Positions 12,801-33,475 of a DNA stretch of 64,000 nt are shown piece by piece. Within the stretch, counting starts at the first letter, position 1. Each line of letters begins with the position of its first letter. The position numbers were made by a program, and so were the translations under genes. This DNA is from Halichondria panicea (Eukaryota > Porifera > Demospongiae > Suberitida > Halichondriidae): positions 3,346,830 through 3,410,829 of the forward strand of contig NC_087389.1 of NCBI RefSeq assembly GCF_963675165.1. The letters are read 5' to 3'. The notes under the pieces were generated by a model. The model worked only from the letters and a program-made list of their open reading frames with translations. It made no database searches and was not told the DNA's origin.

Positions 12801-13344
12801 TTAGGAACTCTTCACACTTAGACACTTCGACATACTTCGAAATGGCATACCTGCAGGCTGCTCTTTTAAGTGAAGGGCAACCATGAGCTTCAGCAAAATT
12901 AATGATACCTAAACAATTTTCAGGTTGAAGCTGGCTTTCGAGAAATTCAGAACATGCAAGCTTGACTTGCTCTACTTGGAACACACTTGCCGTACTTAAG
13001 AGAGCTTGGACATTTGAAGCTGTGATACAAAGCTCCCCTTCATAGAAGAAGTTCAACAATAACTCAAATGATTTGGGATCAATTTCCATCAATTCGATTT
13101 CATCTTGCCGTGACTCAGTCATTCCACTTAGAAACATAGCTTCGAAGTATGGTGAAGAGGCAACTAGTACAGCTTTATGCGCATAAAACGTCTCTTTCAA
13201 AATCCTTAAACAAATATCACACATCTTAACAGCCTTTCTCATATCTGCCAACTTCCTAAAAGCAAGTGAGAAGTGGTGGCTTGGTCTATACCAATACTTT
13301 TGTTGAGAGTTTTCTTTGACAATACTGTCCATTTCGATCGCCAT
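3881..13344 (-). CDS. KLHL18: Kelch-like protein 18, BTB-BACK-Kelch adaptor of cullin-3 ligase
   Basis: Substrate adaptor of a CUL3-RING ubiquitin ligase; in vertebrates KLHL18 acts on Aurora-A and related substrates. Seven exons on the minus strand: 13344-12410, 7180-7027, 6402-6275, 6185-6085, 4397-4262, 4210-4110 and 4056-3881. They total 1731 nt, giving 576 residues against 574 in human. BTB spans about residues 36-140, BACK about 145-245, and six kelch blades start near 291, with repeated GGYDG/GGHDG motifs. The KLHL18 assignment rests on the blade order (GGLNS, GGYDG, GGYDG, GGHDGL.IF, GGYDG, GGYNG) and on the C-terminal EGGVGV-like ending (HQGGVGVAVLLRD). Intron 1 is 5.2 kb and full of repeats; the others are 50 bp to 1.7 kb. 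The start ATG lies 180 bp from the NSUN5 start on the opposite strand. Confidence 0.88.
4721..4996. mobile_element. MITE with ~29-bp terminal inverted repeats
   Basis: Lies in KLHL18 intron 4. The left end CTAAAGTCTATTTGTGTTGA is mirrored by the right end TCAACGCAAATAGACTTTAG with few mismatches, and the flanks show a possible TA-type duplication (AGCTA / AGTAC). There is no coding capacity. It is a typical non-autonomous DNA transposon relic, about 275 bp long. Confidence 0.6.
5089..5631 (+). mobile_element. Repeat family A, copy 1
   Basis: This copy starts near ATGCCTCGGTGCGCATG, passes through a (TG)n tract at about 5118-5140 and ends at CCGCGGTGCTTTCAT. The same ordered blocks recur on both strands across the window (about 21141, 21716, 23094, 23487, 33892, 39167, 41250, 43119 and 59989). 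The ends are loosely self-complementary around GCATGCGCA. No ORF was found, so it is a non-autonomous interspersed repeat of unknown superfamily. Confidence 0.75.
6625..6930 (+). repeat. Interspersed repeat also present inverted at 42284-42545
   Basis: The stretch containing AAAAGCGCTTCAATTCGAG and ending GTTTCTACGGTAC in KLHL18 intron 2 matches, in reverse complement, 42284-42545 in tudor intron 5. A short piece of it recurs at about 43800-43868. No coding content was found. Confidence 0.55.
7885..8243. mobile_element. pogo/Tigger-like MITE (TA target duplication)
   Basis: Begins CAGTAGACTCTCTCGTTAAT and ends CGAGAGTCTACTA, with TA on both flanks. It is the same family as the cleaner copy at 25238-25666. 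It has no ORF and is a non-autonomous Tc1/mariner-superfamily relic. Confidence 0.65.
8972..9344. mobile_element. hAT-like MITE nested in the 1.74 kb element
   Basis: Starts CAGGCCCGGATTAAGGG and ends GGCTGGATCCGCCCCTG, giving imperfect inverted termini with the CAG...CTG edges usual for hAT-type elements. The hexamer CAGCAA flanks both sides (8966-8971 and 9345-9350), consistent with a target-site duplication. There is no coding capacity. Confidence 0.6.
9360..10010 (+). mobile_element. Degraded non-LTR retrotransposon-like remnant
   Basis: A reading frame around 9505-9737 contains YKTRLIKLNMLPLSLLFEL, which resembles the segment after the reverse transcriptase core of many LINE ORF2 proteins (RL.KL.MLPL...). 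Stops and frame changes surround it, so it is a dead fragment. Family assignment is not possible from the sequence alone. Confidence 0.35.
10423..10475. repeat. Perfect 23-bp palindromic hairpin
   Basis: Arms CGTCATTGACAGCGTGCAAT+TAC (10423-10445) and its exact reverse complement (10453-10475) are separated by 7 bases. Similar perfect hairpins sit at 17918-17983 and 61897-61935; the latter shares the TAATTGCACG core. Confidence 0.85.
11868..12234 (+). mobile_element. Repeat family B fragment ending in hairpin + CTAGT
   Basis: Contains the ACCCGAGGC...GGGCGGCCA start block and the CACCTGGATGCCATAGCACT block. The copy ends with GCCGAGGGTTAGCACATCAG followed by TGCTCTAGT. The short GCAC/GTGC hairpin followed by CTAG-T is the terminus shared by all family B copies and resembles a Helitron 3' end. 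Confidence 0.5.
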
Positions 13345-13524
13345 AATTCATAAACAAGATCTAGATACTTGGGCGTGGTCTCACCGACCGAAAATGTTGG
13401 GGTGCTATAATTAAAAAGAATGCAGTACAGTGACTGTGTGCGTGTACGTGTACATGTACATAGTCGAGTCTTGCAAGCGAGCGCGCCAGATCAGACAAGA
13501 CTAGACTAGACCAGCAGAGTCAAA
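13345..13524. promoter_or_regulatory. Bidirectional promoter, KLHL18 / NSUN5
   Basis: Only 180 bp separate the two divergent start codons, so both 5' UTRs and the core promoters must lie here. The segment includes GGGCGTGGTCTCACCGACCG near the KLHL18 side and alternating GTGTACGTGTACATGTACAT near the centre. No TATA box was convincingly placed. Confidence 0.6.
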
Positions 13525-25979
<12,455 letters not shown>

Positions 25980-26003
25980 GTGTTACAGAAACTCTAATCG
26001 TAT

Positions 26004-29000
26004 TTAGCATGCTGAGAAGTCCCACAATTTTACAGTTCGATCATAGGAACCTGAAACAATAACTTTGTCATTGAACTGCAGACATGTGACGCCATCAGTA
26101 TGGGACTTTAAAGTCAGCAGTCGATTGCCCGTGTGAACACTCCATACCTGTGGTTGATGTATAAAATTATAGAAGGCAGTTTAATCATGTAATTCTATAT
26201 CTTGCCTTCATTGTCTTGTCGTCGGCTGCACTAATTATTTTCCAGTTGTCAGCTTGTAAGTGTCTGAAAAAAGTTTAATTGTTGTGTGTGCTCACACGCT
26301 TATTAAATCACCTTATTACTCCTGTATGTCCTTCAGAACGAATCCAATCCATAGTTCGAACACACTACTCAGTGAAATAAAATATACTATTAAATTTTCA
26401 GGAGTAAGGAAATAATTGAACATAACATGCTCGAGTAACTGTATGCTAGCACTATGTTGATACCGTATAGCGGGTAATTTCCCTCATTCGTGGGGAAAAT
26501 ATTCGTGCATGCTCTGGGATTCAAATCTCCCCCCTCCCCGAAAATTATCTGCTGTACATTGGTATAATTAGTTACAGCAGTGCATATACCTGTCCATCGT
26601 TAAAATTCCATATTTTAATCAATGTATCCAGTGCTCCACTAATGATTTTGGTTTTGTCAAACTGCACACAGGTCACAGCTGCTTGATGACCATGTAGTGT
26701 GAGTTTGCATACTCCAGATGATAAAGACCACACCTTTTACTGACATAGTGTTTGGGATTACATTTTGTATGATTACAATACCTTGATTGTCATATCTTTT
26801 GAGCCAGACACAACATTATCCTCAGCAAACTGTAAACATAGCACTGCATCAGTGTGCCCTCTAAAAAGGTAACGGTGTACTTACAGTAAGCAACCTGAAT
26901 GTATAGAGTCACCTAAGAGTCTTTGTGCACTGTCCCGTTATGATATCCCAAACTTTCAACGTTAAGTCATACGACCCGCTAATTACCTTATCATCATCAG
27001 CCTGTAATAAAGTGTGATCGTCTTCCATATTAATACATTCCATTCCAATAATTCTTAGCACCTGTAAACACCGCACTGTGTGTTGATGGCCAACCATGGT
27101 AGCTCGACAAGCTGCACCAACCCAACCAACTTTGTCTGTTGATAAATCCCACACCTGAATTTAAAGCAATAATTATGTCTAATAGTAATCGGTGTCAATA
27201 TCGTTATGATGTTGCAAAGAAGATGCATGTGCTTGTGTTACATTAACACATTGCTCAATGTGATTTTTGAAAAAAAAATAATAATACCTTGATTGTTCTG
27301 TCAGCAGACCCGCTAACCAAGCGGTTGCTGTGAAGATGAAGGCAACGAACTGTTCCAGAATGACCAGCCAATGTTAACGCAGCCCAGGCAGTATTTGTGC
27401 GGCGGTTCCAAACCTGTAATCGAGAATTGTTACTTTGTGCACAGTGTTTGTGCAGAAGTATCAGTAGTTCGACACTCTTCTCGCACTCTTGATATTACTG
27501 TGGCCAGCTGCTAGCTAGAATAGTATTTTATCTCATGGGATCCTACTCCATGCAGGAGCCATACTAGCTTCTCTGAGTCTGAGACTCCAGGCTTCTTTGC
27601 TGTGATCCTAGGCTACAGTGCATATCAGCTAGCTAACTACACAGAGCCTTTATCTTTCTCTCCAATACAGTGAGTCTTGTGAGCTCTCTCTTCGTTTTCT
27701 TTGCAGTGGCCATTGCAATTCAGAGAGAGGTAATGAGCAGTTTATTAATAAGCTGATTTCAGCAAATCAAGTAAGATTGCGCACGCACAATATTCTATTG
27801 ACAGCCCCTCCTCTTTTTCAGTTTGCCATTTTGTCCGGATTTGCGAGGTTTCGGAGTAAAGGGGTCTAGGTTAGCGAGGTTCTACTGTATACACATGTAG
27901 GGTCGGGATGCATGGTTTGCGCTTCAGTCATGAAAATTAAGATAATTACGGAACACAATTATTTAGTAAACTGACTATTACACGGTATAATTTACTAAGG
28001 TTTTACGTTCGTAGTACGATTACCTATATTCTGGGTAATTTGAAGGGCATGCACACTATCACCCATGCAATAGGTCGATAGTCGATAGTCCTCTTTTCGA
28101 CCTAGTGTTCAATTAGAAAAAGTCGGGCCAGGAACGAGGCTAGATGCTTGCAAGATCACGCGTGGTCGACATCGTTTTGAGATTTGTAGTAGTTGTTCAC
28201 TTCATCATACATATTCGAGGGCAAGCAGAACCACATAATTATTAACTTTTTCACCAAACCACTGAGAATTGTGAGACTATTATAATAAACTACAAATGCT
28301 CAAACTCTTCTTTCAATGTGGGTGTATCAATGTGGGGAGTCGTGTAAGAAATTTATAACAGAAGCCTTAGGGAATGGATGTATTTCGCGAGGATATACGG
28401 TGCTATATATATATATGTAAACAGAATGGGGATTTTAGTGTGCCAATAGTACAATAGAGAGAGAGTATAGAACGTGTATATACGCATACTGTACATGTTC
28501 ATCAGATGTATGCGGACACTAACTTGAATTCCTGTACTTGTCATGGGCTTGCAATTTGAACACTCACCAATCCAAGTGCCCGTGACACAATCTTGATAGA
28601 TTACATAATTATCACACACTTGGACTGGTCAGTGTGCAAATTCCAAGCCCATGATAGATACAGGAAGTTACGTTATGCCTACGCTCGATACTCTTCTCTA
28701 TTATACACTCCTGCCGCTACTGTACTATACCTTGATTGTCTTATCCCATGAACCACTAACAATTCTGAAGTCATCAAACTGTATGCAAGAGATTCCTGGG
28801 AGAAATATGAATGGTTGACAAAAGGTTGTTAATAAGAACACATGCACATGTACATGTACCTTGTGTGTGACCTTCAAATGTCCGCACTGTACAGTAACCT
28901 TTGAGCCAATTTCTTTTTAGTCTAAACTTTTCAGCAAACACAGATTTCCACTGTAATTAACGTTGATTCATTTACGGATAAAGAAGATAGTTACACATAC

Positions 29001-30707
29001 ACTACCTGAATAGTGCCATCTTGTGATACATGTGATTTTATCAATAATGATTCTCCAAATGAAGACAGCTGCCATTGATTGAGCCTACAGAAAAAGATCG
29101 CATATGAGTAGGTACAGCATGAGAAAAGCCCACATGCAGCTTACTTGCATAGGTTCATCCACAATTTTTTCTGGGTGGTGATCATCTGATACCACCTACA
29201 ACTGACCTGACTTGCTCTGCAAAGGCTAACTAAATTCGTATATAGATTATAGATAGATATGCATGGGCACAAGAATGAAGAATACCTGGATCTAGGTATC
29301 CTAAGACCTCTTCAGTGATATACGAAGGTAGCCATGACAAAAGATCCTGGCAGTTATGAGGACAACCCATGTGTAAGATGGGCTCCATTTGAAGCGATAA
29401 AAAGTGCATTTGTGCACAATCGCTTCGATCCTAAAAACGTTATCTTGTAAATATCAACACAAACTAAAGAACATACCACCAGCTTGAGAAGGAGCATGTT
29501 GCGCTGTTGATCATTAAATTCCTTAAACCAGGAAACAATTTTCTGTGAGGCAAGAGGTAAGATTACTCAGATATTCATGAGCCAACATCAGACTTACGTC
29601 AGTTTTTTGCTTGAAATCTACACCATCCACACCTTTTATGTAGTTTAAGCGGGGTCTTTCGGAAGATGATGCATATGATTTGTGGCTTTGAACACTAAAT
29701 ACACTTGACTTAGATCCAACAATCTCAGGTTCAGATGTTTTCAAATTACTTGTGAGCAGATCTGCAGGTACAATATTGGCTGGCTCTTGCCTGCACAATT
29801 GGCGGGGACTCATGTTTCTCTGAGCAGAAGTGTATTGACAAAGTCTATCTGGGTGCGCTCGATGTCTAGGCCAACTGTTGTGGTAAGACTGATCATGAGA
29901 AACTCTTAGTAGCGGAGATGACATTATTTTAGAATCATTATGTTGTTCATCGTACAAAATTTGGTTACCATCTGTTCGATTCATCTTCTTACTTTGTGTT
30001 GTATGTACATTGGGTAGGTGTTGGCTATAATCGTTGCCAGCGAAATTACAAGCAGTGCTATTGCAGCAGTCCAATACTTCTATTCGCTCTGAATGACTAC
30101 CGCCACTGCTTAGAGTGGACATACACTCGTGACTGTCGTATCTGAACTGCACGCTCACTGAATCTGGAATTGATGATTGGCTCAAGCTTGAGAGACGGTC
30201 ATACTCGATACGATTTTGACAAAGGTGATTATCACTGCTGGACAAAAAGCGATCATGTGCAAGATGGAGAGGGTGGGGTAACAAAGGCATATTTCCCTCT
30301 TTCCCACACTTTGAATTTATTGTTAAAGAATTCTGATCTGATGAGAACATTGCTCGACGTTTTGAAACACAGCCTCGAAGCGCTCTAAGCTCTTCTTGTG
30401 AAACATGGCTACTGGAGCCAGCTTCGAAAGACATTCTTCTACCTAACTCCTCACCTACACGTAGTTCAGTAGCATGATGACTAATCGCAGAAGATGTTGA
30501 TGGTCGGGGTTTCTTAGAAAACCATGCTATCTTGTTCTTGACTTTAGATACATTTTCAGCACAAATAGATCCGGCAGGGAAGTAATTCGTGAAGTCAGAA
30601 CAGCAATTCTCAGAAAATTCACACATGGCGCTTTGATCAAACAATTCGCTTTTCTCATAAAACGTACTCTGACCCGTCCCTACACGTACCGTGGCGGCAT
30701 GACTCAT
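26004..30707 (-). CDS. F-box and WD40-repeat protein (SCF ubiquitin-ligase substrate receptor)
   Basis: Predicted SCF substrate receptor, with an F-box for SKP1 and a WD40 propeller for substrate. Fifteen minus-strand exons: 30707-29598, 29542-29477, 29430-29286, 29229-29145, 29084-29006, 28950-28860, 28795-28731, 27413-27288, 27154-27062, 27001-26913, 26860-26782, 26733-26590, 26364-26312, 26263-26206 and 26147-26004, giving 808 residues in phase. Residues 1-370 are Ser/His-rich and without a recognised domain. The F-box is at about 420-468 (CQDLLSWLPSYITEEVLGYL...CRWYQ). After WKSVFAEKFRLKRNWLKG come seven to eight WD40 blades with [IV]VSGS..D.T[IL]KVW motifs. The overall style is that of FBXW7/CDC4-type proteins, but orthology is unclear, so no symbol is given. 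The second-last intron has a GC donor (GCAAGA). The first ATG in the long first exon was taken as the start. Confidence 0.85.
27414..28730. repeat. Large intron of the F-box/WD40 gene
   Basis: 1.3 kb. The left part, 27491-27887, is a 5'-truncated pogo-like MITE whose right end reads GCGAGGTTCTACTG. It is itself interrupted by about 100 bp of family B (GGGATCCTACTCC...GTGCATATC). The rest, 27900-28730, is AT-rich with an (AT)n tract near 28404 and shows no other known content. Confidence 0.55.
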
Positions 30708-31261
30708 GCTCTGACACGCTAAGTTGTGTGCTACTGAAATCTATTTTTAGTACACTGTTCTAAAAATACAATAATATATGCTTCTATATTTATCTGCCAA
30801 TGGAAGCCGAGGTTTTGCGGTAACAACATAAAAGGATTTGGGTGTAACGTGACAGCAAAATTTAGACTGAAAGATACTGAGTTTACTGTGTAAGAAGAGC
30901 CCAAGGCAGAAAGACGTTCATACTTGTGATTCAGCCGTAAGTATTCTGCTTGGTCATTCATAGACCTTCCCTTGTGTACTACAGAAGACTAGATCTAGGC
31001 CATGTATACAACCAGGCAGTAGTCTAGCTATAAAACTCGTGTTCACAGGGCTAAAATCCATTTATAAACTACAGAACCCCCTTAGGTGTTCAACTACAGA
31101 ACAAGATTTACAGTATACCTGCTAAATTAAGATCAGAGATTCCACTATATTTTAATGTCTTTATTTAATAACTGGAATGTCTTGAAGGCTTGCCTTTTAA
31201 GGATATTATGTGGATGTACGTGTACACAACTTTTTGTGCCAATTTACTGTAGGTGTCAAGA
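30708..31261. promoter_or_regulatory. Divergent intergenic region, F-box gene / RAP1
   Basis: 554 bp between start codons. A TAG acceptor at 31249-31251 (ACTGTAG|GTGTCAAG) just before the RAP1 ATG suggests a non-coding first exon of RAP1 further upstream in this region. No other motif was assigned. Confidence 0.45.
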
Positions 31262-32402
31262 ATGCGTGAGTACAAGCTTGTGGTCCTTGGATCTGGGGGT
31301 GTTGGCAAAAGTGCACTGGTACGATTCATGTGTGTATGTGTAGTTGCCATTGTAAAATACGTTTTATTCAATATTAGACTGTACAATTTGTACAAGGGAT
31401 CTTTGTTGAAAAGTACGACCCTACAATTGAAGACTCTTACAGAAAGGTAGGTAGTGGAATGGCTTGATGGTATTTCACAATAATGTATTGTTTTTTTGTT
31501 GTTCAGCAAGTTGAAGTAGATGGGGCACAGTGTATGTTGGAAATACTCGATACTGCTGGAACTGTAAGTTAGCATGAGTCAGGATTTCATCTAGGATAAA
31601 AAATTTGGGCACGCGTAAGCGCGTCGCAAAATGTTTGGCTATGCCCACTTTTATTGATTACGTCATGCTTAACGCATCACAGTAGATCTACCTTGTGGTA
31701 CTAATACTAATTAATGTGATGATGTCATTATTCTACAACATTGTTGGGGGGAGTTTCACCCCTGCCCCCCCCCCCCCCACTAGATGAAACCCTGTGAGTG
31801 TGTTGAATATCTAACTATGAACTGTTATTTATAGGAACAATTTACTGCAATGCGTGACTTGTATATGAAGAATGGCCAGGGCTTTGTTCTTGTATACTCG
31901 ATAACGTCTCAAGCAACCTTCAACGATCTTGCGGACCTCAGAGAACAAATCTTGAGGGTCAAAGACCAAGATGACGTGAGCATCTCGTTGTTAACACAGT
32001 AGTGTACTACGCTGAATGTGTTGTGTTTCATACAGGTGCCTATGGTTCTAGTGGGTAACAAATGTGATTTGGAAGATGAGAGGGTTGTTGGCAGAGACCA
32101 GGGACAAAATCTAGGAAAACAGTGGGGAAACTGGTTAGTGTTAACACTTGTTGTATAGCTCTATTAAAATTGTTTATACTTACAGTTCATTTATGGAGTC
32201 CTCTGCCAAATCAAAGATCAACGTATCTGAGGTGAATGTCTGTTTTAGTCCTACTGTACTCGTTATTGGTAGTCAAGTCCATTTTTACTTTTATGTCAAT
32301 GTTCACTTTTTACAGATTTTCTATGACCTAGTAAGGCAGATCAACAGTAAAACTCCGGAGAAGCCTGAAAAAAAGAAGAAGCGGGGCTGTCTTGTACTGT
32401 AA
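31262..32402 (+). CDS. RAP1: Ras-family GTPase Rap1
   Basis: Membrane-anchored small GTPase controlling integrin and cadherin adhesion and polarity. Seven exons: 31262-31318, 31378-31446, 31507-31563, 31835-31975, 32036-32133, 32186-32231 and 32316-32402, giving 184 residues, exactly the length of human RAP1A/B. P-loop GSGGVGKS at 10-17, effector loop YDPTIEDSY at about 32-40, switch II DTAGTEQF with the Rap-specific threonine at position 61, NKCD at 116-119, a polybasic KKKK tail and a CLVL CAAX box, whose terminal Leu directs geranylgeranylation. Identity is very strong. The family's A/B split is vertebrate-specific, so the generic symbol is used. Intron 3 carries a MITE. Confidence 0.96.
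31580..31794. mobile_element. TIR element with 5-bp target duplication, in RAP1 intron 3
   Basis: Left end CAGGATTTCATCTAG and right end CTAGATGAAACCCTG are near-perfect inverted repeats. TGAGT flanks both sides (31575-31579 and 31795-31799). The 215 bp interior ends in a run of C. It is related to the element at 50250-50553 and to a fragment at 57367. Confidence 0.75.
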
Positions 32403-32575
32403 CTCCTTAAAGTAGCTGTGTTTAACAGATATTTCCAAGCACTAACAAGTGTTAAAAAGCATTTTCTGTTATTATGTATAATTACACCTCTGTAAAAAGA
32501 AACATTTACATGGACTTTTGATTTAGTTTTTGCGAGTGTATATGTTTTAGCTACATAATTATGTACAATTATTAC

Positions 32576-32581
32576 ATTAAA
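32576..32581 (+). promoter_or_regulatory. Likely RAP1 polyadenylation signal
   Basis: The variant ATTAAA lies 174 bp after the RAP1 stop and just before the convergent METTL5 stop at 32619-32621. The two 3' UTRs therefore probably overlap. Confidence 0.4.
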
Positions 32582-32618
32582 ATTATGCCAACATGCAGTG
32601 AAAAATCACATAATCACA

Positions 32619-33272
32619 TCATTGGTGACAAAAGCGCATCAAATCTACTAAAACTTCTTGCTCTTGCTTTTTATGGAACTTGTACATTCTGGGAATCGTG
32701 AAACGTTGACCAGCTATGCAAGTTTGTACTTTAATGTTCCAGCCCAACTTCTCCTTCCATTGCTCAGCTATAGTTCCCCAGTGGTGACGTGTAGATGATT
32801 TATGTACCGAGTACACAATATCAGCAAGTTCTAGTGCCTTAACCACAAACTTTTCGTCTACTTTTGGTTGCTTTTTTGTTCCAAAAGGGGGGTTCATGAT
32901 AACCATATCGGAATGTGAAAAATCACTTTTTTCAATGTTTATAACATCGTTGTTCAGAAAAAATATTGTATCGTCATCTAATCCAACATCTTCCTTGTTT
33001 TCAATAGCAATGGATAGTGCTGAATCATCGATATCAACCCCTACAACTTTTGCTGCCGCGAGACGTACACAACCAAATCCTAGAATACCGCAACCACAGC
33101 CTAAGTCTAAAACGGTTTTACCGGCAATACCATCAGTAATATCAATGTAATGTAAAAGTTCAGCAGCAAACCGTGCAGGAGTCTGGTACTGCTCAAGTCT
33201 CACGTCTGGATTGGTGAATGATTTCAAACCTTCAAGATCATGTTCAATTCGTTTCAACCTTACAGTTGCCAT
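32619..33272 (-). CDS. METTL5: 18S rRNA N6-adenosine methyltransferase METTL5
   Basis: Catalyses the single m6A in 18S rRNA (A1832 in human) in complex with TRMT112. It is one uninterrupted frame of 217 residues, against 209 in human. The SAM-binding motif LDLGCGCG is at 55-62, an acidic residue follows motif II (GVDID at 78-82), and the catalytic NPPF motif is at 127-130, followed by GTK. The N-terminal LEQYQTPA block and the C-terminal FHKKQ segment are typical. There is no intron, although every other complete gene here is split into four to fifteen exons. The start is shared with a 203 bp divergent promoter for the tudor gene, and the stop faces RAP1. Confidence 0.95.
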   Translation of the reverse strand: MATVRLKRIEHDLEGLKSFTNPDVRLEQYQTPARFAAELLHYIDITDGIAGKTVLDLGCGCGILGFGCVRLAAAKVVGVDIDDSALSIAIENKEDVGLDDDTIFFLNNDVINIEKSDFSHSDMVIMNPPFGTKKQPKVDEKFVVKALELADIVYSVHKSSTRHHWGTIAEQWKEKLGWNIKVQTCIAGQRFTIPRMYKFHKKQEQEVLVDLMRFCHQ

Positions 33273-33475
33273 TGCGAAGTAGATCTATGTACGTCGCTTG
33301 ATCTTCGTCGAAAAGTCCTGCTTTGCTTATCTCTGAAATGAGATAGTCACGTGGGACTCCGCCAAACTTGCCTGACCACGTGGCCGGTGCATTGGAAACA
33401 AGTTCTCTCATAGCTCAGAGTTGGGTGTCTGGTTCGATCTGACATGAACTGCATGCCGTTGCAGTTTTATCAGCA
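33273..33475. promoter_or_regulatory. Bidirectional promoter METTL5 / tudor gene with two CACGTG boxes
   Basis: 203 bp between start codons. Two palindromic E-boxes, CACGTG, lie at 33348-33353 and 33377-33382, 29 bp apart. That element is bound by bHLH-ZIP factors of the MYC/MAX, USF and MITF/TFE groups. The start assigned to the tudor gene assumes no further upstream exon. Confidence 0.55.

Noticed and set aside
12515..12886. A 123-codon plus-strand frame opposite KLHL18 exon 1
   Set aside because: It is the antisense shadow of the BTB-BACK coding exon.
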